Made by a program: the position numbers and the translations under genes. A stretch of 64,000 nucleotides of DNA from DTU019 sp050949825 (GTDB taxonomy: Bacteria; Bacillota; Syntrophomonadia; Syntrophomonadales; Syntrophomonadaceae): assembly GCA_050949825.1 (NCBI GenBank), contig JBMNGL010000018.1, positions 1 to 64,000 on the forward strand, given 5' to 3'. Position 1 is the stretch's first letter; the number at the start of each line of letters is the position of its first letter. Below the pieces are notes generated by a model. That model saw nothing but the letters and a program-made list of their open reading frames with translations, had not been told where the DNA came from and did no database searches. Shown here one piece after another: positions 53,289 to 62,077 of this stretch.

Positions 53289-54539
53289 CTACCTCTTTGG
53301 GTCATATAGAAATAATGGAGAATGACCTGCAATCCACCCTTCAACTAAAACAATATCTTTATGAGCATCGGATAAGGAACTTAAATCCAGAAGGTCAACG
53401 AGTTTGCCTTCCTGGTCAAAACGCTGTATGAGTTTTACGCATGCAATAGCATCGTTTGCATCAGTATATGAAACATCGGGTGACCGAACAGCCGCAGGAT
53501 AAGGCTCAAGCAACACGTGAGAACCTGCATAGAACGAACTACTAATATCCAGTCCATCAAATGGCCAGCATTTTACCGGTATACCCTCAGTTTTGCATAT
53601 CTCCAGCAACTCACGAAGCTTAATAAGACCCATGATTGTCTGGCCACCAACGGAACCATTATCACCCACATGATTAAATGGCTTAGGTTTACCAGTGCCG
53701 AATATACTGTTGCAACGCTCAGCCAAACGAGTGACAGTCTCCACTTCGCCCTTCCGCGGGTCGCTGTCAGGAATGCCATATACTGATGCTTTTGTAGCTG
53801 AGTAAAAATAGCGTAACTTGCCTCTGCTTAAGCACCATTCGTTGAATTGTCTTGCGTATTTCGACGGGTGTTGTAGAGCAGGAAATCCGCGGCCTTCAAC
53901 AATAGCATCTAGTATTTCGCGCCAGCTTAGTTCTGCAATTCCGATCTCTTTAAGCAGTCCAAACGGAACCCCGAATTGGTGGTCAAATCCAAAGCAAATC
54001 CTCTTTTTTTCCGCTGTCGCGTTGCGTAGATAACCAAGAATCTTTATAACCAAACTATCTCTGGTCAATGGCTCCTCGGCTAATTGACATTCTGCACCTG
54101 CCTCTGCGTAAGCAAGCTTAATAGACCTTTTCTGCCCCTTCAAATCCGCCGCACCAGAGTAATCTGCAAAGATGTATGACTGAAAGAGTGGACTGCCGGA
54201 ACCTGCCATTACTGTTGGTAGCGAGATCTCTCGTGTATCAGGTCTCTCAGGGGATAACAAGGTTTTTGCCTCCGATTCAGAATCTGTGTTCTGAAGTAGA
54301 CGTATATCACAGGTCTCACCCAACGATATCATCTGCCAGGCAGGCTTACCATCTACAATCTTGATCCCAAGGGTCGGGCGGTCATCCTTGCCATCATTCA
54401 TTCTTGCCCAGATAGTTCGTGAGCCATTTACCAGTATATGTAGCCGCTGCCCCGGATCTAGCTTTTTGATCGCCGCTTGTAAGCTTGGGTCGCAATGTCG
54501 AGCCCATATACAGCCTTGGTCGCGTTTCTGCATAATCAA
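53289..54539 (-). CDS. Predicted RNase-H-fold protein (DUF429-like), hypothetical
   Basis: A 416-residue protein. TTG 54539 has GGAGG 7 nt upstream; the first ATG, two codons on, is also possible. Residues 1-110 form an unrecognised N-terminal domain. From about residue 125 the sequence has the arrangement of RNase-H-like proteins: YIFADYSGAAD (first strand, Asp), ICFGFDHQFGVPFGLL (second acidic site) and YTDANDAIACVKLI (final Asp pair), as in DUF429. Whether it is a nuclease is unknown. It is isolated between mobile-element remnants, so it is probably acquired. Confidence 0.55.
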   Translation of the reverse strand: MIMQKRDQGCIWARHCDPSLQAAIKKLDPGQRLHILVNGSRTIWARMNDGKDDRPTLGIKIVDGKPAWQMISLGETCDIRLLQNTDSESEAKTLLSPERPDTREISLPTVMAGSGSPLFQSYIFADYSGAADLKGQKRSIKLAYAEAGAECQLAEEPLTRDSLVIKILGYLRNATAEKKRICFGFDHQFGVPFGLLKEIGIAELSWREILDAIVEGRGFPALQHPSKYARQFNEWCLSRGKLRYFYSATKASVYGIPDSDPRKGEVETVTRLAERCNSIFGTGKPKPFNHVGDNGSVGGQTIMGLIKLRELLEICKTEGIPVKCWPFDGLDISSSFYAGSHVLLEPYPAAVRSPDVSYTDANDAIACVKLIQRFDQEGKLVDLLDLSSLSDAHKDIVLVEGWIAGHSPLFLYDPKR

Positions 54540-54553
54540 GGTAATCCCTCCTC

Positions 54554-54755
54554 TTATTTGCCCCATAGGGGTGTAATATGGGCAGTGATCCAGTTCTCAG
54601 TATTCATGGAGAAAAAGGCTTCTACATAGCTATACTGGCTACATGGAAGTGTGGCTACAAAAATATACGCAGGAATTTTGTCACCGGTAATGTTGTTAAT
54701 AACGAATGTAGTCTTTCCTGCCCAGTCTACCTCCATAATTTCACCAGGTTTACGC
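54554..54755 (-). pseudogene. istA: IS21-family transposase (IstA) remnant
   Basis: About 65 codons: KPGEIMEVDWAGKTTFVI, then GDKIPAYIFVATLPCSQYSY and VEAFFSMNTENWITAH, the start of the IstA DDE catalytic domain (EVDWAG holds the first Asp). An in-frame stop lies upstream (TAA) and the frame ends at 54554 after unrelated residues. No IstB or terminal repeats are seen. Confidence 0.8.
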
Positions 54756-54764
54756 TTGATTGTT

Positions 54765-54953
54765 TATGGCAAAATAAAAATACAGCGAAGAAGAACGCCA
54801 AAAGGCTGTTGCTTACTACTTGGAGCACGGCAAATGCGTTTCCCGTACAGTTAGGATCCTATGATATCCTAGCAGACCTGAACTTGACGCTTGGATCAAA
54901 GAGCTGGCCCCTGAAGAAAAGAAATATTGTCGGTCAGGAGGATCACAGCCATT
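54765..54953 (+). pseudogene. IS3-family transposase OrfA remnant
   Basis: From ATG 54765, after a small disruption (AAAATAAAAA), the frame reads KYSEEERQKAVAYYLEHGKC, VSRTVRIL, stop, YPSRPELDAWIKELAPEEKK. This is the N-terminal helix-turn-helix of IS3 OrfA with TGA in place of the usual Gly codon in LGYPSR. Its start abuts the IS21 remnant back to back near 54760. Confidence 0.75.
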
Positions 54954-55051
54954 ATCGTTGGCCGGCGTATATTTTCGCCGATGTTTTTACCGAAGTATAA
55001 CTAAGCTAGTGCAGATTTTCTGAATATCTTTCCAGGTGAAGGAATATCCCA

Positions 55052-55501
55052 TTATTCGATATGTTCTCCTAAGCCTAGCATATTAACTAGATCGCTACGA
55101 TTACTGCATCTTAAAACCCTCCGTAGATACCAGTAATGGCTGTTACTTGGATTATTCTTGCTTAGGAAGAAGGGAAGGTCATCAAAATAGACCGAAGCAT
55201 ATTCTTCGATATTATCCAAAAAGTTCCGGATTGCTTCTTTTCGGGTTCTTCCAATGCCAAATGTATTTGTTTCTTTGTTCCAAAGCGAATACGAGTCTCC
55301 TCCCTGTCCCGGAGTGTCAACCCATTCAAAAGAAAAAGTCTTTTCCTCACATAAAGAGTCAATCAAGAAGGTGGCGATTAGGGAAACCGGCTGGTCGTCC
55401 TTGCGCTTGGCATCCTCTAATAGAATCTCCTTCCCTTGCGCCGCCTCATGCCGTAAACTGCTTAATTTATTTCTAGCATCACTGATTGTATATACTGGCA
55501 T
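55052..55501 (-). CDS. Phd/YefM-like antitoxin-type protein, no toxin adjacent
   Basis: A 149-residue protein. ATG 55501 (MPVYTISDARNKLSSLRHEA) has GGGAGGAA 7 nt upstream. Residues 1-45 match the Phd/YefM DNA-binding fold (SDARNKLSSL, AAQGKEILLED). Residues 45-149 are not a short toxin-binding tail; they contain GDSYSLWNKETNTFGIGRTR, KEAIRNFLDNIEEYASVYF, which recalls a HicB-like or stand-alone domain. A perfect operator-like palindrome lies 40 bp upstream. No toxin gene is visible on either side. Confidence 0.65.
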   Translation of the reverse strand: MPVYTISDARNKLSSLRHEAAQGKEILLEDAKRKDDQPVSLIATFLIDSLCEEKTFSFEWVDTPGQGGDSYSLWNKETNTFGIGRTRKEAIRNFLDNIEEYASVYFDDLPFFLSKNNPSNSHYWYLRRVLRCSNRSDLVNMLGLGEHIE

Positions 55502-55541
55502 TTTGATTCCTCCCAAGGTTATTTGCCTCCATCCTATCATA

Positions 55542-55564
55542 CATATGGCTATAATAGCCATATG
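55542..55564. promoter_or_regulatory. Palindromic operator candidate upstream of the Phd-like gene
   Basis: CATATGGCTA-TAA-TAGCCATATG, perfect 10-bp arms; the centre includes TATAAT on the plus strand and TATTAT on the minus strand. Position and symmetry fit antitoxin autoregulation. Confidence 0.65.
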
Positions 55565-55674
55565 CAACAACAGAAGGAATTATACTTTTGTTTTCGGGAG
55601 TGCATACATTCTTTAGGAAACTACCTTGACGGGTGTCCTTTTGAAAGAACGTGCAATCAAAAATCCCACCTAAT

Positions 55675-56595
55675 CTATGCCGTCAGAAATCTTGTTGCCC
55701 GATCCAGTTCGGCGCTTCCTCCAGTTACCCTGGAAAATCGATTCTCGTTGAAAGAGGGTGTTAACCGTTTAGGTTTGCTATGCCCTACCATGTCGCTGAC
55801 CGCGTTTACGAACCCCCAGCCGGTTCCCCGGAACCTTTGCAGGTCGGGTGCATTATGATAGCGAGCAAGCAATTCTTGCCGTAGTTCATGTACCCTATTA
55901 TGACGTCGATAGTCTTCCGGCAAGGGTATTACCTTTTCAATCAATTCCTTTAGTCGCTCATCATCTATTCTGGTCTCAACCAACCTCTCGGCCGTCTGGT
56001 CGAGTTCATACATATACCGTCCTGTGAGTTGCAGGGTACGGGTGGCTTCCTGCAACTTATCTTCCAATCGCCCGATATGAATCGTAGCCCAAGATCGTTG
56101 AGCTTTTCTCAGGGCAAGATTGAGGGTGTTTTGGCAGACTACCCTTATAGGAGTAATGGCTACCCTCACCGCATGTCGGCCGTCATGGCCGTTGGTAAAG
56201 AGCAGGTAAGGTACTATTTCATCTCCCAGGATCACCCGGCTTTCCATACAGGCTAGCATCCAAACTCTTTTCCCGCCTTGCAAGCTGCCGGCTGATTCAT
56301 ACCGGATACCTTCCTGGCCTAGAAGCATATCGGTAAAAGCGAAGGCCTCCCGGTTCTGAACGATACGGTAGTCCTTACCCACAATGCCCAGAACCTTATC
56401 GTCTGAATCGCGGACATTAGCAAAGTAATCTTCAATCTCTTTCCCATTGACTTGAATCGGTTTCCGCAGCACATTCCAATCTAACCCCGAATGTTTTAAT
56501 GCGGTCGCGCTACACGGGGCGTCCTCCACATTGATCCCTAACCCGTGCCATGGGACTTCTCGTACATAGAACATCGATTCTACTTCATGAGCCAT
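55675..56595 (-). CDS. DUF932 protein (phage/plasmid-related, TIGR03299-like)
   Basis: A 306-residue protein beginning MAHEVESMFYVREVPWHGLG, the hallmark of the DUF932 phage/plasmid-like family, with later marks KDYRIVQNREAFAFTDML, FTNGHDGRHAVRVAITPIRV and VCQNTLNLAL. Function unknown; such genes are carried by phages, plasmids and integrated elements. A GGGGGAGG ribosome site precedes the ATG 56595. Length (306) is near the family norm and the frame is intact, unlike the IS remnants around it. Confidence 0.85.
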   Translation of the reverse strand: MAHEVESMFYVREVPWHGLGINVEDAPCSATALKHSGLDWNVLRKPIQVNGKEIEDYFANVRDSDDKVLGIVGKDYRIVQNREAFAFTDMLLGQEGIRYESAGSLQGGKRVWMLACMESRVILGDEIVPYLLFTNGHDGRHAVRVAITPIRVVCQNTLNLALRKAQRSWATIHIGRLEDKLQEATRTLQLTGRYMYELDQTAERLVETRIDDERLKELIEKVIPLPEDYRRHNRVHELRQELLARYHNAPDLQRFRGTGWGFVNAVSDMVGHSKPKRLTPSFNENRFSRVTGGSAELDRATRFLTA

Positions 56596-56826
56596 GCTAC
56601 AACCTCCCCCATCGTTAGTTACTTTAAGTATGATTCACTACAGTGACACTTCCTTGTCACCTCAATCAATTATTATCAAGCCCAAGTGATCGTTAGTAGG
56701 AACTGGGCAGGTTCCATATGCTGTTGGCAAAATTATTGATTAGGGAGGGTATAGCTATGAAGAATCAAAAAGCGTTAGTTTTGTCCTACCAATAGGCAAA
56801 AAAGCCCGGCAAATGTTGGGTATAAG

Positions 56827-56901
56827 TATGAAAGAACCTCCAACGGCATTGAAGAACAGGTCGTATCTATGTATGCCAAAGGCATGTCCACCAGAGACAT
56901 A
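56827..56901 (+). pseudogene. IS256-family transposase remnant
   Basis: Twenty-five codons: YERTSNGIEEQVVSMYAKGM followed by STRDI, a conserved word of IS256-type (Mutator-like) transposases. Sequence on both sides is unrelated, with stops. The rest of 56596-56990 shows no gene. Confidence 0.7.
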
Positions 56902-56990
56902 ACCTCAAAACCAACTCTTTATTCATAATTATTGACGTTGCTTACTCATGTCGAAGAAGGCAAAATAATATATATTTTAATTTCCATATT

Positions 56991-57182
56991 ATGGAAGGGA
57001 AATATTATTTTATTAACGAATATAATATATTGATTTTTGAAAATCAAGCAAATGATCTTTATTACCAAAAGTTATTAGTTGAACCCTCAAATACACTCAG
57101 GATACTAAACCGACTATTTAGTACCCGGCGTAATAGTCTCGATAGTCTATATCTGCACAAGGAGCTGAGCGTGGTAGAATGA
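56991..57182 (+). CDS. Short hypothetical ORF before the glycan cluster
   Basis: Sixty-three codons, AT-rich, no ribosome site before ATG 56991 and no family recognised. It overlaps the next start by 4 nt (ATGA), the one sign that favours translation. Could be the tail of a degraded gene. Confidence 0.25.
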   Translation: MEGKYYFINEYNILIFENQANDLYYQKLLVEPSNTLRILNRLFSTRRNSLDSLYLHKELSVVE

Positions 57183-59032
57183 CAACCATAAAATCCCTGA
57201 AACCAAACTTTAGAAATATAGTACTGGTAATCATAGACGCCATTCTCATCAATCTGGCCGTCTATAGTGCCCTGCTATTTCGTTTCGATGCTCACATTCC
57301 TGTAAAATATATTGATGCATTTATAACCCTAAGCCCCATCTTTACATTCTTAGGACTAGCGTTCCTTATGGGCCTGAATTTGTACAGTCGCATCTGGGAA
57401 TATGCCAGTATCGGCGAAATGATAGCCATCCTTCGTGCTACCACTGCCAGCATCGGTAGCGCAATAGTCATTATCTACACCTTCGAACTCCAGGGCCTTC
57501 CCCGTAGCGTCTATGTCGGCACCTGGGTCATGATGAACGCTCTCATCGGTGCCTCCCGCATCTCCTGGAGATTATTTAAGGATAGATGCCTGATTCACAC
57601 GGAAAAACAGGCCCGACGTATCCTCATCGTCGGTGCAGGTGACGCGGGCGCTATCCTTGCACGCGAGATTCAGAGTAATACCAAGCTGAACATGAAAGTC
57701 GTTGGTTTCGTAGATGACGACCGCGCCAAACGTCGTCAGTTCCTCTATGGCGTACCCGTCCTCGGAGACCGCAGCCGCATACCCGTCCTGGTACGCAACT
57801 TGGCCGTCGAAGAGGTTATTATTGCTATACCTTCTGCACCGGGCAGCGTAGTCCGCTGTATCCTCGAGATATGCAAGGGAACTAATTCCCGCGTCCGTAT
57901 CCTCCCAGGCATCTACCAGAGTATCAAAGGAAGAATGGTCACTAACCTTCGCAACGTTCAGATGGATGACCTTCTGTATCGCGAACCCATTGAAACAGAT
58001 TTAAATGAGATCGCCGGCTACATCGGAGATAAAACTATCCTAATCACTGGAGCTGGGGGATCCATCGGCTCCGAACTATGCCGCCAGGTCCTCAGTCTTG
58101 GCCCAGCGAAACTTGTAATGGTTGACAACTGTGAGAATAACCTTTTTGATATCGAGACGGAAATGCATACCATGAAAGCCGTCACGGAAATTTGTCCTGA
58201 ACTCAAAGATGTCAAGCATAAAGACAAAATGGAGCGCATTTTTAAGAAATATAGTCCCAACGTGGTATTCCATGCTGCCGCCTATAAACACGTTCCTATG
58301 ATGGAAAGACATCCGGATGAAGCCATCGGCAACAATGTCATCGGAACCCGTAACGTCGCTGAACTAGCTGATAAATATAAGGTTGACACCTTCATCCTGG
58401 TTTCCACCGACAAAGCCGTCAATCCCACTTCCGTCATGGGCGCTTCCAAATGCCTGGCAGAACTGATTGTCAAGGATATAGGGAGAAACAGCAAAACCAA
58501 ATTCGCCGCCGTTCGTTTTGGTAACGTCCTGGGCAGCCGCGGCAGCGTCATCCCTACATTTATTAAACAAATAGAATCCGGCGGCCCTCTCACCGTCACT
58601 CATCCCGAGATGCGCCGCTATTTCATGACCATACCTGAAGCCGTCCAGCTCATCATTCAGGCCGGTGCCATGGCTGAAAACGGAGAGATCTTCGTCCTTG
58701 ACATGGGCGATATGGTGAAGATTGACGACCTCGCCCGTGATCTCATCTATCTTTCAGGCCGCGAGCTCGGCAGGGACCTTGAGATCATATACACCGGAAT
58801 TCGCCCCGGGGAGAAACTCTACGAAGAACTCTTCACCGACCGTGAAGGCATGGGTGCCACCAAACATGAACGCATCTTCATCTCACAGCAGGAAATGGAT
58901 GCAGATTATATAAACGTTGGTAAAACCATCATGAGTGTTTACAACAATGGTTTCGCCAACAGTGGCGCAGTCATTGATCTTATCAAAAGACTTATTCCCG
59001 AATATCGCGGTCAGGAACATAAGGTAGGTTAA
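57179..59032 (+). CDS. Membrane UDP-GlcNAc 4,6-dehydratase-like enzyme (PglF/CapD/WbpM family)
   Basis: A 617-residue protein with four membrane segments (about residues 12-120), an NAD-binding-like domain (IVGAGDAGAILAREIQSN, about 158) and a C-terminal extended SDR dehydratase with GAGGSIGSELCRQ (about 287) and STDKAVNPTSVMGASK, where Met replaces the classic Tyr as in PglF/FlaA1. It converts UDP-GlcNAc to the 4-keto-6-deoxy sugar, first step to N,N'-diacetylbacillosamine or related sugars. It is the first gene of the cluster; AAGGAG lies 13 nt upstream. An aminotransferase (PglE) is not seen in the window. Confidence 0.92.
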   Translation: MTTIKSLKPNFRNIVLVIIDAILINLAVYSALLFRFDAHIPVKYIDAFITLSPIFTFLGLAFLMGLNLYSRIWEYASIGEMIAILRATTASIGSAIVIIYTFELQGLPRSVYVGTWVMMNALIGASRISWRLFKDRCLIHTEKQARRILIVGAGDAGAILAREIQSNTKLNMKVVGFVDDDRAKRRQFLYGVPVLGDRSRIPVLVRNLAVEEVIIAIPSAPGSVVRCILEICKGTNSRVRILPGIYQSIKGRMVTNLRNVQMDDLLYREPIETDLNEIAGYIGDKTILITGAGGSIGSELCRQVLSLGPAKLVMVDNCENNLFDIETEMHTMKAVTEICPELKDVKHKDKMERIFKKYSPNVVFHAAAYKHVPMMERHPDEAIGNNVIGTRNVAELADKYKVDTFILVSTDKAVNPTSVMGASKCLAELIVKDIGRNSKTKFAAVRFGNVLGSRGSVIPTFIKQIESGGPLTVTHPEMRRYFMTIPEAVQLIIQAGAMAENGEIFVLDMGDMVKIDDLARDLIYLSGRELGRDLEIIYTGIRPGEKLYEELFTDREGMGATKHERIFISQQEMDADYINVGKTIMSVYNNGFANSGAVIDLIKRLIPEYRGQEHKVG

Positions 59033-59085
59033 ATAAGAATGTTCCTAATAATGTTCTGCTCCAAATTATGGCGGAGGTGCAATAA

Positions 59086-59652
59086 ATGAATAGAAACTTG
59101 CTGATATTGGGTACCGGGGGGCGTGGCCGTATGGTTAAGGAGATTGCAGAAGCAATGGGAATATTCGAGAATATAGACTCCCTGGATGACAATACGGGTT
59201 ATGAAGGAGCCATTGGCTTATGTAGTGATTATGAGAAATTTGCAGGTGCTTATAGCTGCGCATTTCCTGCCTGTGCGGACAGCAAATTACGTATGCAATG
59301 GATAGCACTTCTCGAGGAGTGCTGTTTTACGATTCCCGTGTTAATTCATCCAACTGCGTTTATCAGTCCCTCCGCTTCCGTTTATCCGAGTACAGTTGTT
59401 GAGGCTAAGGCTATCATCAGTACTAATTCAATCATTGAAAGAGGTTGCATTGTAAGCGTAGGCGCTATTGTTGAACATGATGCCTTTATAGGTTATGGCT
59501 GTCATATTGATAGCGGAGCAATTGTTAAGGAAAACTGCGTGATCAAAGCTCATACCGTAATTGAGAGCGGCAAGGTTGTAACACGTGAAAATCTGCGGAC
59601 ACCACAGGAGTCTCTGGAAGCAAATGGCTACTCATTTGAGGTGGGCGTTTGA
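59086..59652 (+). CDS. NeuD/PglD-family sugar O/N-acetyltransferase
   Basis: A 188-residue protein with an N-terminal Rossmann-like part (LLILGTGGRGRMVKEIAEAM) and a left-handed beta-helix made of hexapeptide repeats (about 85-165: HPTAFISPSASVYPSTVVEA, AIVEHDAFIGYGCHIDSGAI). The active-site His in VEHDAFIG is in the expected place. PglD of this family acetylates the 4-amino sugar made from the PglF product. Start ATG 59086 has GGAGG upstream. Lies 53 nt after the dehydratase. Confidence 0.9.
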   Translation: MNRNLLILGTGGRGRMVKEIAEAMGIFENIDSLDDNTGYEGAIGLCSDYEKFAGAYSCAFPACADSKLRMQWIALLEECCFTIPVLIHPTAFISPSASVYPSTVVEAKAIISTNSIIERGCIVSVGAIVEHDAFIGYGCHIDSGAIVKENCVIKAHTVIESGKVVTRENLRTPQESLEANGYSFEVGV

Positions 59653-59677
59653 GACGTCTTCAAAGAAGGTGTTGGAA

Positions 59678-60328
59678 ATGTATTTAGTGATTAAGAGAGT
59701 GATCGATTGCTTACTTGCTTTGGTCGGGCTAATCGTTCTTTCACCTTTATTCTTGATTTTGATTATTGCGATCAGGGCCGAATCCAAGGGATCAATCCTA
59801 TTTACCCAAATGCGCGTTGGCATTCACAAAACACATTTCAAGATATTGAAATTCCGCACCATGTACCTTCATACACCTGTAGACACGCCAACCCATCTTC
59901 TTGACAATCCTGATCAATATATAACCAGGGTAGGAAGATTTTTACGGAAAAGCTCCCTCGATGAGCTGCCGCAGCTCTGGAACATATTTATAGGGCAAAT
60001 GAGTATTGTCGGCCCTCGCCCTGCACTTTGGAATCAAGATGATTTGATTGCCGAACGGGATAAATATGGAGCAAACGATATCCGCCCTGGACTTACCGGT
60101 TGGGCGCAAATTAATGGCAGGGATGAGTTGTCTATCGAGCTTAAAGCCGCGTTGGATGGGGAGTATGTGGGAAAAATAAACTTTGCAATGGATTTCAAGT
60201 GCTTCGTTGGAACGATTATCAGCGTTCTAAAAAAAGAAGGCGTTGTCGAAGGCGGCAGCGGCACATCGGTATGTGAAGAAGCTGCCTTCACCAACGTATC
60301 CCCACAAATAATGACGTCAGGTGATTAA
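59678..60328 (+). CDS. Phosphoglycosyl transferase (PglC-like undecaprenyl-phosphate sugar phosphotransferase)
   Basis: A 216-residue monotopic membrane enzyme. ATG 59678 (MYLVIKRVIDCLLALVGLIV) has AAGGTG upstream; the longer frame from 59585 overlaps the previous gene. A re-entrant hydrophobic helix (about 10-33), KFRTMY, the catalytic Asp-Glu of SSLDELPQLWNIFIGQMSIV and PGLTGWAQINGRD are the family marks. It moves a sugar-phosphate to undecaprenyl phosphate and so starts a glycan. With the two genes before it, the sugar is likely diNAcBac-type. Confidence 0.92.
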   Translation: MYLVIKRVIDCLLALVGLIVLSPLFLILIIAIRAESKGSILFTQMRVGIHKTHFKILKFRTMYLHTPVDTPTHLLDNPDQYITRVGRFLRKSSLDELPQLWNIFIGQMSIVGPRPALWNQDDLIAERDKYGANDIRPGLTGWAQINGRDELSIELKAALDGEYVGKINFAMDFKCFVGTIISVLKKEGVVEGGSGTSVCEEAAFTNVSPQIMTSGD

Positions 60329-60340
60329 CGCAGTCATATT

Positions 60341-61885
60341 ATGAAAAACAACGAATTAAAAGCAGGATCCATTTTATCCTATTTATCTATATTTATCACA
60401 ATTATTGTGGCACTTTTGTATACCCCGGTCATGCTCAGACTCCTGGGGCAGTCCGAGTACGGCTTGTATTCTCTGATCGGATCAGTGGTAGGTTATCTAA
60501 GCATATTAGATCTTGGCCTGGGCAACGCCATGATTCGATACAATGCCCGCAATCGGGCGATAGGGGACAAGGATGCAGAGTCACGACTGAATGGGATGTT
60601 TCTGGTTCTCTATAGCTTGATTGGCCTTCTCACTGTCATGGTTGGGGCAGTATTGTATTTTAATATAGAAAACATGTTCGCTGCCACTTTGACGGCCACG
60701 GAATTGCAAAAGGGCAGGCTGATGACGATCCTGCTGATTTTTAATTTTGCTGTATCTTTTCCCTTGAGCATATTTGGTTCAATTATACAGGCTTATGAAA
60801 AATTTGTTTTTTTTAAACTGATGGGTATTATTCGTTCTATATTAATGCCTTGTATCATGTTGCCATTTCTATATGCAGGTTTTGGGTCAGTGGCCATGGT
60901 TGTAATTAATACTGTGTTAAATATAGGTGTACTGTTAGCAAACCTGGGTTACTGTGTACATGTCTTGAATATCAGAATTCATTTTAAAAGATTTGATTAT
61001 CCCTTGTTGCGAGAGATAGCTGGATATTCATTTTATATTTTTTTGACTGTGATCGTGGACAAGATCTACTGGAGTACCGGACAAGTTATTTTGGGGATCG
61101 TATCGGGTACGATGCTGGTTGCCATTTATGCCATAGCAATGCAGTTAATCACGATGTACATAATGTTTTCAAACGCCATCAGGGGCGTATTGTTGCCGAA
61201 GATAACTATGATGGTAGCTAATGATGCCAGCAATAGTGAGTTATCCCAGATTTTGATCAAGATTAGCAGGATCCAATATGCAGTAATGGCTTATATCCTA
61301 TGCGGTTTTATATTATTCGGCCACGCTTTCATAAACTTATGGGCAGGTCCAAATTATAATAATGCCTATTACCTCGTGCTTTTAATCATGGTACCCTTAA
61401 CCGTTCCCATGATTCAAAATATCGGAGTTGTTATTTTGGAGGCGCAGAATCGGAATGCATTTAGATCGATTGCTTACGCAGCGGTTGCTGTGGCAAGTGT
61501 TATAGCCAGTATCCCCATGGCCAAAAATTTCGGTGGGGTTGGATGTGCGTTAGTAACATCTATATCATTAATATTTTTCCCCGTAATTATAATGAATGTT
61601 TATTACCACCAAAAGATAGGATTAAATATATCGTTGTTTTGGAAAAACATTGCCCGAATGTCAATACCGGTTGCGGTCGCATTGCTTGGCGGGTATGGCA
61701 TAAACTATTCCCTTGCCCAGGAAAGCATTTTACTTTTGGCAGTAAAAATAATGGGATTCTCAGTAGTTTACTTCATCGTTATGTGGTTTGGGGGGCTGAA
61801 TGTATATGAAAAGGAATTATTTATATCACCCTTGAAATGGCTTCTGCATAAGAAGTCACAAGCAGAGGTTGGGTCCAGTAATTAA
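60341..61885 (+). CDS. Polysaccharide flippase (Wzx-like, MOP superfamily)
   Basis: A 514-residue protein with about 14 membrane segments. The opening (SILSYLSIFITIIVALLYTP, VMLRLLGQSEYGLYSLIGSV) and DLGLGNAMIRYNA are typical of O-antigen or teichuronic-type translocases. It should move the lipid-linked glycan across the membrane. 12 nt after the PglC-like gene, so co-transcribed. Confidence 0.9.
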   Translation: MKNNELKAGSILSYLSIFITIIVALLYTPVMLRLLGQSEYGLYSLIGSVVGYLSILDLGLGNAMIRYNARNRAIGDKDAESRLNGMFLVLYSLIGLLTVMVGAVLYFNIENMFAATLTATELQKGRLMTILLIFNFAVSFPLSIFGSIIQAYEKFVFFKLMGIIRSILMPCIMLPFLYAGFGSVAMVVINTVLNIGVLLANLGYCVHVLNIRIHFKRFDYPLLREIAGYSFYIFLTVIVDKIYWSTGQVILGIVSGTMLVAIYAIAMQLITMYIMFSNAIRGVLLPKITMMVANDASNSELSQILIKISRIQYAVMAYILCGFILFGHAFINLWAGPNYNNAYYLVLLIMVPLTVPMIQNIGVVILEAQNRNAFRSIAYAAVAVASVIASIPMAKNFGGVGCALVTSISLIFFPVIIMNVYYHQKIGLNISLFWKNIARMSIPVAVALLGGYGINYSLAQESILLLAVKIMGFSVVYFIVMWFGGLNVYEKELFISPLKWLLHKKSQAEVGSSN

Positions 61886-62077
61886 ATAACACTATAGATT
61901 AACGAATCCGACCTGTAGCGACCAACCCTTTGAGAAGGTTAAATCTCAGAACGGAATGGTATTTATTTACATAAAATATTTTAAGAATCATAGCTTGCAT
62001 TTACCATTCTTTAACAATACTAATATCAGATGGCTGGGGATGTTTTCATTAATCATTAGATTGGGGCAGGGGATAAA

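Noticed and set aside
54578..55000. 140-codon plus-strand ORF
   Set aside because: It runs across the antisense of the IS21 remnant and out of frame of the IS3 remnant, so it is a chance frame.
55523..55858. Plus-strand ORF starting in the operator palindrome, possible toxin partner
   Set aside because: Most of it is antisense to the DUF932 gene; no ribosome site and no toxin family.
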